Below, one piece after another: positions 26,101-38,100 of a DNA stretch of 64,000 nt. The stretch's first letter is position 1. Every line of letters begins with the position of its first letter. A model generated the notes under the pieces. The model worked only from the letters and a program-made list of their open reading frames with translations. It did not search any database and was not told where the DNA came from. Origin of the DNA: Marthasterias glacialis (Eukaryota > Echinodermata > Asteroidea > Forcipulatida > Asteriidae). The DNA is taken from the NCBI GenBank assembly GCA_911728455.2, contig OU452229.1, forward strand, positions 129,001-193,000, read 5' to 3'. The position numbers and the translations under genes are program-made.

Positions 26101-29100
26101 CAACCAGCTCGTCTGTAGCCGCCCTGTCATCCAGCAGATAGAGGGCGGTATTGATAAAGTGACTAACTTGAGACGAGACAAGTGGATCGTTGAGGGCAAG
26201 ATGAGAAAGTGAGTGTCCAATTTGGAAACAGATAATAACCCATTGATGTGATACATAAATAAAATCAAACATAATCACTCAGGTTTCTTCCCTGCCCTTC
26301 ACCTCTGAGTTTTCAGTCCCTACCTGATTGCGTGGGTTTTCCCCATTTGGGGTTAAATTCCACCCACATCTGAAACTAAATATTTCTTCTCGTTTCCTAT
26401 TCACCCTGTTATTAGAGCTAATTTTGCTGTTGAATGTGTCATAAAATAAATAAAGTAAATTCAAAGTTGAACACATTAAACATTTTGATGGAGAGACTGT
26501 CTCAAGCTTGGATACATTTATCTCCATGGATCTCATTGGAAAGCTCTTTTTCTACCTCTTTGTCAACTGGTGTCCTTGGGCAATGATGTCACAAGATCCC
26601 CCGATTCCCTTGGAGTTCATGCAGGTTGATTCTCTCAACCATTGGAAAAAATGTGCTTTATGAATGCTTGTATTATTATTATTATTATTGTTAAAAAAAA
26701 CCAGACATGGCTGTCATTTTGTGGTAGCAAGTCAAATTGGGATCTGAAAGGTGACAACTTCTTATCTCTTTCTTTAATAGACTTCGTACTTTACGGGCCA
26801 AGAAATTCGGCAAGAAAGACACTCCAAAACAGGAATCAGGAGCTAACCCATCCAGCCTGAATGGCACCCCTGAGAAGCAGAAGAAGGTCGGTGATGATGA
26901 TGATGACGACGATAAGGATGATGACGATGATGACATGAGTGGTGGGGAGGATGGGGGAGGCGCTGGGACGGAGGAGGAGCAGGCAGATGTCGAGGAAGAG
27001 GTGGAAGTAGAGTCAGCAAATCAGGGATTGGAAGAGATTGAGCGGAAGATTGAGAAACTTGGCAAAGTAAGTTATGGAAGTCTGGATTGTCTGTCCTTAA
27101 TTCTAAACAGAAGTGGATTGTGATTGAACACGTTTCTTGTCATCCCAAGGTAACGAATGGAGGTTTATTTTCTAGCTAGAACTGTTGTCTTTTCACAACA
27201 GAAAATTCTTATCATATAATTTTTCTGTTCAGTTTTATATAAGAGTACGATCAAATTGAATGTTTTTATCAGTCATATTGTCATGACATTGTAAAAACTT
27301 GTTATACCCTAAAACGTGAATTTGAAAGTGCCAAAATGTTGTATCTCACTTAAAGTATCCCAGATGCACACACACAACCTGTAGAGATTTTTGCACGGAG
27401 CGTCTCTCATGCAAGGGAGACGTTAATACAAAAACGAGATGCAATGTTTTGCACGGATGTGATGATATTAAAGTGTTTAAATCTTTAATCCCTTCCCAAA
27501 TTTCACTGAACATTTTTTCTGTCCCTTATCGTCTACAGCAACATGGTCAGTTCCGACACAAGATCTTTGATGCATCCCATTCCCTACGTGCTATTGCGTT
27601 TGGCCAAGACAGGTATCGTCGTCGCTACTGGGTTCTACCCCATGCTGGTGGCCTCCTTGTGGAGGGCCTTGAGAGTGCCGAACCAAATCAATTCACCGTT
27701 GACAAGAACGCTAAGAAGGAGATAGTGACTCCTGTTGAAAATAAAATGGAAACCTGTGATGAAGAAGTATGTGTAAAGAAAGAGGAGGAGGACAAGGAAG
27801 GGAAGGTGGAGGAGAACAGCGAGGAGAACAAGGAAGAGAACCATGATGTGAACCCAGAGACCAAGGAGGAAGTGGACAATGAAACCAAAGAGCTACCGAT
27901 GGATACCTCATGTAATGCAATCTCCCAAGACACAGTCAAATCGGAGACAGAGAACTCATCATTGTCTTGCAGCGAGACAACATCTGTTGTTGTCAATCCG
28001 CAGGAGGAGGAACACAAAATGGAGGTCTCCGAGCCGCAATCAGAAACTGCCTTTGAGGAAAAGAAAGACACGGAGGATAAAAGGACAGAGGAGATAGTCT
28101 CCCTGGTGAATGGAGACATTACTCTGAATGGGACATTAGAGGAGGATCCTAGGGAGAACATGACGCCACTCAATCTGTCAATGGTCAATAAAACCTTTAA
28201 GGACAACACTGAGAAGCCAGAATCCAGTGGTGAAATTTCTGATAATCCCCAGGAAGTGCCGCAAGTGGAATCCGTAAAAAGGACTCTCATTCCCAAGGCA
28301 GAGCCTTCAGAAAACTCAGATACGAGCACCCTAGATCAGGAATCACTACCCAAGAAAAGCACTCCTAAACTGGGATTTCTGAGCATCGACAGCATGCTCC
28401 AGAGGCCAGATAAACCATCGGTGTCATCCCCAAGTCGCTTTCCACCCCCTCCCATCACGTCGTCAAGTACAACACCCCCATCTCTCCCCGGGGATTCTAA
28501 ACTCAATGGCGCCCTGGGGTCCTGGTTCAGCATCTTGCCTCGTATGCCTTGTGATGACACCTCGCTCCTCAGCAGCCCCACGAAAAAGGAAGAGGAGGAA
28601 GCATCCAACGATAACTCTTTCACAGATCAATTCAAGCAGACCGCTTCCATGTCAACAGCATTCGGACTCACGCCATACGGAATCTACCATGTACCTTTTC
28701 CCATCATGCATGTTGGTCAGATGAACTCCTTCATGGGAGCGTACACGTTCCCGGGCGTGGCCCCAATCCCACTTCAAACCCTCCACATGAACCAGATGGA
28801 CCAGGCCTCCAACGTCAACCCTCTTCTGCCAATGGGGAATGCCATCAAAATTAAGACAGAGCAGGAGGAAGAAGATGAAGATGAAGAGGCAGACTTGAAA
28901 GCCATCGCTAATATGCAAGCTCTTTTGGACCAGATGGAGAAGGCACAGCAAGAACCCATACCAGATGGTGGGTCTTATCATGATTAATCTTTACTCACCC
29001 ACAAAATACCAAGGCTGTACTAAGGGAAATAGTCTGGAACCTTTTGTTCTTATCATTTGTATTTACTGTAATTTGATACATATGAAAAACAAAAACGCCA

Positions 29101-32100
29101 TCAGCAGCAGGTGTTTGGAGTGATTTTAAACCTTTGAAATAATTGCTTTGAAAAAGCAAAAAACTAAACATATGTTATTACTGATGTTTTGAACAGCTTT
29201 TAGGAAGTTACAGGACATATTCCTGTATATAAGAACTGCTGTTTGTGAAAAGGACTTAATTTTGCTAAGCACCTGTATAAGCTACTACATTGAAAAAGAA
29301 GAAGTTCAGATTAAATCTTTAACATTCATATGTGTTTCAATCAGATCTGCAACAGGGCTGGTGGCAGATCTGCGATCCTAATATGTTGCGTCTTGTCACG
29401 AGGGCGCTCCACATGCGTGGAATCCGAGAGAGAATGCTGCAGAAGAGTTTCCAGAAGTACAACGACTTCTCCCTCAAAGTTTGTGCCAGGGGAATAAAAA
29501 AAGGTGAGTGGAACACGTTTTGAGATACCATGTACGTATTGCACAATTTCAACACAGAAAATTTGTCTCGGCAAATTTAACCCTCTCAGTACCAAATTGG
29601 TTTTGACATAAACAAGCGCTGGGACTGAATTGTTTGACCACTCAAGCATGAAGCACATTTTGGCACACAACAGAAGGCGAGTGTCCAGACGTCAATTTTG
29701 CAAACTCTACTTTGGCCCTAAAGATTTCATTTTAGGGCAAAAAACATAATGAAAACTTACTTGCTTATTATATTCTGTCTTATGTAATACTAAAATCAAA
29801 CAGATTGGTAAATAAATAATAATAATAATAAAATAATACCTGTTATTTATGAAGCGCCGTAGGCAAAGGATACAAAGCGCTGTAAGCTGTCATCCCCAAG
29901 TCACCAAGTCAGAATAACAACTGTCACACTTGATTGTCCAAAAGAGTAAAGCATTACGTCTAATCATTGACTATTTGGGGAACTGATGTCTCTTTAGATT
30001 CTTCTTGAACTACTCTATAGATGTGAAGCATCTCAGTGATGGGGGTAGATTGTAAATAACCAGGTAGTAATAAACAGCCAGGTTCTCAATCTGACTTCCT
30101 TAAGTCTGATCTGCGTTCTCAAATACTTGTTTGTACACCAGACATGCCGTAGGTGTTTTGACATTTATGATTTTTCCACTCCCTTGTTAAAAGGATTGCA
30201 TGATACAAATCTTATATTATTTTATCACCGTTGGAAAGATCTGATCATGCTCTTTCCAACCATTGTAAGCTTGGCTATGGAGGGTTGACATGGACAAAAC
30301 TACAGCTATATAATAAATAGCCTTTGACTTACCAACATGACTTGGCTCGTAAAATTGTTCAGCTTAGTAATAATTGTGCCATGAAATGTGTCTCTTTTTG
30401 TGAATAACTTAAGTGTACTGTCATCCACAACATTCACATATTTTCATTCTACTCTGTTTTCCTTCAATGCAGATGTTTTAATCAACGATTGCGACAAGAA
30501 GGCCACCTTTTCAGACAACAACAGCATTCCACGAACTCCACCTCCTACCTATGAAGAGAATGCTGATTGGCTGAAGGAGGTGACATTTGCGTCCAATAAG
30601 GGAATAGTTGAAGCAGTGGAGTCTATGGAAGAACGTGTCTTCTCTGCTAGTATGCAAGTCAAGGTATTGGCCCAGAAAGATTTGTGTTTTGTCTCACTTG
30701 TATTTCATCTGTGTTATGCCAGCACTTTTTAAAGCATAACTCTCTTGCAACTCAAGATGTTGGTAACCATTGGTTATTTTAGCACTGTGACTTGGTTTTG
30801 CTTCTGAATTTGAATTTGGCATATGATGACAGGCCAAAACACATTTGTCTGCTGTGTGTTAATTGTTTTTACTTTACTTTGATCTTTTGGGAGTTTGTTT
30901 CGGGTATTGGAATTGGTTTGGGTTGAGGGTTGGGGGATGATCGAGAGGGGAAAGGGGTATCTTATGTGACTGTTTGTGTTACATCATGGTTGAAATTTTC
31001 TCCCCAGTTAATATAAGAGTGACGTTTTGATTGTTTTTCTGACTGTTGTGTAGTCTATTCATTTTGCCAATGCAGCTCTTGTTATGGGTAGCAAGATTCT
31101 TGAAATCCTGAAACAATGCCATATATAATAGATAGTCAAAGAGTGACATTTTAATTGTTTTTTTGACTGTTGTGTAGTCTATTCACTTTGCCAACGCGGC
31201 TCTTGTTATGGGATGTATAGCTCTTTTGGTGAAGGGCAAGATTCTTGAAATCCTGAAACAATGCCATATATTGTAGATAGTCAAGTATATACTATTTGTT
31301 GAACACAGGAATTTCTTGCTAAAATAAAATGGCTACATTGGACTCTCTAGGACTTGTCCTTAAAATCAGACAGGTTTTAGTATTTGAGCTGTTGACAGTA
31401 GTTTATAACTCTACCTGTTATTCTCATTTGGGCAGGGCTGGGTGCTACCAGAGAAGGTGTCCATCGATCCCAATTTGGAATCTTGGCAGCTTGCCGAGAC
31501 CTCCGGAGTGGACCCTATAGGCATCGCAATCAAGAGACTCTTAGCTTTAGAGAAGTCGGTAGAAAGACGCTACTTAAAACCACCGCTCAGCAAAACGTGA
31601 GTAACATTAGTGCATTGAGGATGCCCTTAATGCTTTGCAATGATCCGTGATTAGGAAAAATAGGAATATTGCTTAGCACAGTTATTTCCTATGATCCGTG
31701 ATTAGGAAAAATAGGAATATTGCTTAGCACAGTTATTTCCTATGATCCGTGATTAGGAAAAATAGGAATATTGCTTAGCACAGTTATTTCCTTCAAGCAA
31801 AAACTAGCAGGGAACCAGTCACAGCCAACCTTCACTACATAGTATTTTGGCCGGTCAGCTGTTTTTCCGCGGATGTTGAGGGTTCCCAGTATTTCTAGAG
31901 TAATTATTTCTACTCTGGTTTGTAATTTGAGACCAAGCGCTCATTTGGGTGTAGGTATGAGATGCAATGCTAATTGACCTTGATGCTTACATGAAAAGAG
32001 ACCAAACCAACAAATGTATTGATTTGCATCATTAGATTCGCTTCAATGGTATCAAAGTCAATTTCAATTCAATATATACTTTAACAGATTGTTTTCAGAT

Positions 32101-35100
32101 GATCTTTTTTAATTTAAAAACTGTTAATTTCATTTAAAATATGTGTATATTTTTACATCAGATATGTATTTATTAAGAGATTTTGATTTCAATTTTCCTA
32201 CATTTGATTACTTTCTGCTCATCTTCAAGCTTTGCTTTACTAATTATTTTAGTTACTGTTGCATTTTGGTGATGTTCAGTTTCCGGGGGCTCTCTGTTTC
32301 TAGCATGCAGGTTGTGCTTGTGTTTGTGTACTCATGTTTTACTTGTGGTTAGTTTGTTGCTTTCTTCATAGACATACACGTATGTACGTGTATTGACTCA
32401 ATTTACCTGATTTCATCATCACAACAATCTCGGTTGTGCCATTCTTGAAGTCATTGTCCCTGTGTTTTACAATGTTGTGCGCATTTTAGCTGACAAGTCA
32501 TTTTCACGTTTATGAGTTGACTCCCACATGGTGGGATGGCGTTGGTACAAGATGTCAAAAGTAAAACAAATCATGTGCTTGGAGGATCATTTTCTTGTAA
32601 GATTGATGAATGCACCTCACCACTCACCCCAAGAAAACTTGCTGCTGGAAATCTCTCATCTTTGTCACTGTTTTTGTATGTCATCCATGAATAGACCAAT
32701 TTGGAAAGTTTCACCCCTTAAAAATACCCATCACAATTATAAAAATATTGTTGTCTTGTTAAATCTTTGTGTATGGCTTGAGGGGAGGCACTTGTTGTAT
32801 GCATAACCCTTGAGCCTAGCTAGGAGGCACAATGGTGAAGGTCGCCTGCGTTAGTACATACATATGGACTGACAATGAGGTCACTAGTGCACGTCTATGC
32901 ACCTCTCGGGCCTGTGAGTGACCAGAAAAAATTATGCCAGTCCATATGTGTTTTATAACACAACTCAGTCAGCAATAACTATGAAGAAGAAAAAAGTATA
33001 ACAAAAAATATATTTAAAATCTGTTTTTTAGCTGAACTGTTTTAATTCAGCAATTAACTCAAGAGCAATTCAACAATTGAAGGGATGCTTTTAAATTCCC
33101 TAGATTCAGCCTTTTAGTCGCTGTTCACTGCTCACACCATAAGAGGGCGCTGTAACCAGTCAACAATTTTGAGTCTAGTGCCTGGTTCGGGAACTAATTC
33201 CTGCAAATTACGTGCATGTGATGTCTTGATACGCGTCTGGTTTATGGTGGACATATCTCATGCACTATTAGTAATAACCCCATATGACCGTGTTTCAGCC
33301 AACCAGAATACAGAACCAGCAAGAGGTGTGTTATAAATTGGTTTATTGGCAGGGTTCCCTTAACAGTGGTCTGCAGGCCAAGCGCTAATTCAAAGCACTG
33401 AGGAACTGTAAACATTCTTTCTTGAGTGGTCCGGCTTGCTAGTGCAGTATTGAAAAGCATCTCTATTTAAACTGAAATATTGACGAGTGAACACTAGCTG
33501 ACGGACTAGTAAAACAACAAGCTATAAATCCCATGGCTAGTTACTGAAAAAGTTAACTGCAAACTCTGTATTGGTATCCTGATACCATTGGACTGCCCAA
33601 CATGCAGAGTTTATTTTAAAGGTACAATTTGAACAGTTACAAGTCTATCATCATTTGTTTGTCAGAGTGCACTTGTAACGGAGATAGTGCAGATATTTAT
33701 ACAACAAACTAGCCATCATCCTCATTTATTTGGTTGTTGGGACCCTGCATTGAGGAACAAGTTGCCTCGCTCAAGTTTTCATGTGAATAATCCAAGATGG
33801 CTTTATCCTATGATGGATAGCAAAAATGCATTGTAGTGCTGGAAAGTTGTTTGTTGTTTGAATTGCACTAATTTTGTTCCATCCCTTGTTGAATTTCATT
33901 GCTACAACATAATCTTTTGTCATTTTGCTAACTCATACAATAACATTCAAACTTGTCATCCTGTTATTAGGATTTGACACTGGATTGGTAGAGACATCCC
34001 GAATATGCCGCAAAAAATCATTAGAATATTGCAACAATTATTATTGATGGGAACTTTTTTGGCGGGAAAAAAAAATCCGTATGCATGAATTTATTCATCG
34101 GGATTTTTGTGTTTTTCGGTTTTAGTTGAAATAGTTTACATGTATTTTTTCTTTGTTGATTTGCTTGCATTTTGGGGAAAAAGTTTCAATGTTTTGAGTG
34201 TGTACAAGGGGTTTTCTGAATGAAAGGGTTAATGGATAACTTTTTTTATTTATAAAACTAAGAAAATTGTTACTTTATAGTTTACACATTATGACCAATT
34301 CAATTACTTGTTCATATATGAAGTTGGTTTTTACATTTTGTAATTTTTTTATGTTTCTTTTTCTACTCTGGGTTTCAGGTCACTTAGAGAATGCACAGAA
34401 CATTTTTGACTAAATGCTTGGTGCATCATGAGCAATTCAGCTATGAGTTTATAATAAATAATAATGCAATTCTGAAACAAATATTGGCTTGTAATATTCA
34501 CCTGCTGTTGACCACGTGTCTTAAGATTTGAATTCCAACCTTTAAGGCTGATACTCTAACCCATTAATTAAAACAAACACCACACTGTTTTTCTGCTAAC
34601 GAAGATAATTTGAAGGGGCTGGGCACGGCTAACAACTCTGGACTTGGCTGCCTTCCTTTTGAACTTTTTTTTTTTAGTTTTCCGATATTGTCAGCAGTTC
34701 TGTATAGTTCTGGCCCATTCTTTGTTTCGCTTTTCACAGTGAAAATGCAATAAAACTTGCCAGCCAGGGACAGACAGAGCCTGATGGCGGATTGTCCAGG
34801 TAGGTTGCCATAGAAACGTGCACCTACAAACACAGGAGCAGTGATGTAGCCAAGATATACTCCAATTAAGGGGGTAGGATGGGGGTAGGGGGCAGGGTAG
34901 GAGGGAGTCGAATGGAGGAAAAGCAGAGGGTGAATGCTGAATTGACAAAACAAATGTTTTATATCCAGAAATTTCTTCAAATAAATTGAGTTTTCTTTTT
35001 CACTTGGGGAGGGGGCACACTCTGTCTCCACCCCTCCCCCTTTAGCTTCGGTGTTAACTTGCTAGATTAGTAATAGGTATTTATCCAGATAATTAGTGCA

Positions 35101-38100
35101 GCTCTAAGTTATTAAGACTATAAAATTTTTATCGCCTGAAATGAAAAAGTGATTTTTCAAGAAAACATTTGTTGATGGATCCTAATTAAAATATGTTGTA
35201 TACGTTTGTTTCCCGAGTCATATGATTTTAAACAAGCTTCATTATTGGGGCAGTTACATGTAGGTAAGGATATGGCTAGTTCAGATAGGCAAATTTCATT
35301 AAGCTGAATGCTGAGCTGAGGCAAAGCAGAAACTGGTCACTGTAGTATCCGGTTTGCCGCTAATTTCTGCCAAGCAAAATTAGATAATGTCGAGCAGTGT
35401 TTTTTGCTTTGTGGCTCTGCGTAATTTTTTTCCTTGCTCTTCATAGAAAGTCTCTGTTGAAATTCAACATTTTTCATTTAAGTATGGCAAAATCAAACAA
35501 AAGAATCCATTCACCAGTGTCTACAGATAGATTTGAAAAATGACCGAAAGTTTGCAGACCTTGTAATTTTTGTTATTTTAGGGACTGTTAATGGAATATC
35601 CAAGACATTCTGCATCTCTTAGGGCAGTTTCCACATACACCCATGTTGTTTAGTCTTGTACCCATGTTTGTCAATGTCGGTGCTTGTTTATTGCTATACA
35701 CCTCAAATTGAAGTTATATCCTTCTTGAGGCATTTTCTCATTTTCCATGTCAGTGAAGTGACAACAAGTATCGGAGATGATTTATCCTTTGCAGTACAAG
35801 ATCACAATCTTGTTGGTACAAGTCACTGTCATATATACACACACTCAGGAGATATGAAGGATGTGTGTCTATTGCACTCCGAACTCAAAGGAAGATGATT
35901 TTTGCGTAAATTTATCCAAACTTCTAGGGTTCACAGTTTATGTAACTTGACAGTCACTAATACTGTTATACATGAACAACAAACTTGTCACAGATCAGTC
36001 AGGAGCTTCATTATATCTGGCCTAAATCCCGAAACAGAGGAAGTTGTCAATGCATTTCTTGTATGGGGGGGGGGGGGGGTTGCTAATAACAATTATGGGA
36101 GCCAGTCTTTATTAAGTGGATAAGGTTTTATCATGGAATGACGTCACACTCGCCAACAGAATAGTACTATGGGTTGTAAGCAAAGAATGTGTACTGCTGT
36201 TGTCTGCCAATAAATTATGTCATGGCTGAATTGCTCACACAAATCATGCCAGCCCCATAGATGCTAAAGGCAATAATGAATAGTGCCATCAAAAATGGTC
36301 AGTTGTGAAGAAGATTGGCAAAACTGACATCTCTCAGAGATTGGAAGTTTTAGCTTGGATTGTTTTCCAGATCTAAGTAATGGTCTATGTATGTATTATT
36401 TTTTTTTACTTATGTTTTTTTTTTTGCAGAACTGGCAAGCACCGAGTACTGGGGCAAAAATTGTTGACAAACACACTGATTTCAAATGACAATGATAGGA
36501 GCAAAACACCCTTTTTTGCTGAATAAATGTCTTTGCTTGACAAGTATTATTTGTTCTTCTTCTTCATTCATTAATATTAATCTGCCTATTGCTATGTTGA
36601 TCTTCAGATGTCGAGGTACCGTCCCCGATGATCCGTCTTTTATCAAGGCAGAGGAAGAACCGTCCAAGGGGTTGATACGGTGGAGACGCACTGTGGAAAA
36701 CGCCACCTCATCATCACGACTGCACATGTGTCTCGCCGTCCTAGACAAATGTGTGGCATGGGACAAATCAATCATGAAAGTGGTAAGTTACTTACTGTTG
36801 CATGTACATCAGAAGTCTTCTTAATGCATACAGGTATTGTATATTAGGGACCCCCCCCCCCCCCCCCCCCGCCCTTAGTTATGCTGATGATTACAATGGG
36901 GTATTGTTACTGAGAAGACCAAGCCCCTCCCCCAAGAACAGTCCACTCCTTCTCCCTCTTAACCCACCAGAAACGTCAACCCAAGGACAAGGCTCAACAA
37001 AGGTAACTGTCAGAGATGAAAAGTTTCACATGAAGAGAGAGATTCAGTGTGTCTTATTCTTTTGGCTTTGAGCTTTCTCAGCAGTAGTACAGGTTATTTT
37101 ATCTGTAAGTTTTGGAGTGGTAGTGATCAAGCAGTTGTAGAGTATATCAAGATTTGTCTCTCTGGTATTCCCTTTTAGTTTTTGAATTATTGATGAGTAG
37201 CTCAGGCAAGCTTGTTTTACAGCATGTACATGTACACTACCATTGCCAGAAAAACATTAACCTTCGTGTGAAAACCAAGATGTTATTCTTCTCTATGTGA
37301 AAGGAATGAATCAACAGTTTGCTTTTGGGAAAAAGAGCATTCATTCCAATCAACTAGTTTTCCCAACTAAATATCCTTGCAATGAATGGCCTGTTAAACC
37401 ATGGTCATACTTACACACATATACATGTACATGTCTTGAGAGAGTTGCCAATTACAAGAATAACAATTGAAACTATTTTTGACAGATAGCCGATGCTCTT
37501 GCCAGGTTTTGAATACTTTTTTTCTACATTAGGTTTTTACCTTATCATCTGTTTAATTTTAGGTTATGTCAAGATGAATAGGCCTTAATTTTTGACAGCA
37601 AGAGGGCACAATACCATTTCCATTTAGAAAGTACAAAAATATTTTGAATCATTAAAAATACAAATTTTCTAAGCAGATATCTTACACTGATTACACTATA
37701 AGACTGTCAATTCAAAAAACCGCAAAGGTTGTAAATTAACTGCTTTATTAAAGGAAAATTGCATGTGGTTTACCACATTATTTTCTATGGTTTGATCTCC
37801 AATCTACCCCAAAGGGCGCCCTCTTGCAGTCAACAATAAGGTATATTGATTTCCCTTATACATGTAGCCTTGAATTCCCCCATTAAACCTGGCCTACCCA
37901 TGTTCCCCCTTCATCCCCCCCTCCATGTAGTTTTGTCAGCTGTGTCGTAAGGGAGACAATGAGGCACTTCTCTTGTTATGTGACGGCTGTGATAAGGGCT
38001 TCCATACTTACTGCATCAAGCCCAAGATGACGCAGATCCCAGAGGGAGACTGGTACTGCACTATCTGTATATCCAAGGTACGCTCAATCGCCATGGAAAC

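Noticed and set aside
27688-28329. 213-codon minus-strand Ser-rich frame
   Set aside because: Reverse shadow of the Glu-rich BAZ2 coding exon (Glu codons read as Ser/Leu on the other strand).
31626-31800. CRISPR-like array
   Set aside because: The 51-bp units are directly adjacent with no unique spacers, and the genome is eukaryotic.
34564-35031. 155-codon open frame on the minus strand in a BAZ2 intron
   Set aside because: No recognisable domain, no splice partners, Pro/Ser/Thr composition typical of repeat-derived DNA. Kept only as part of the intron description.
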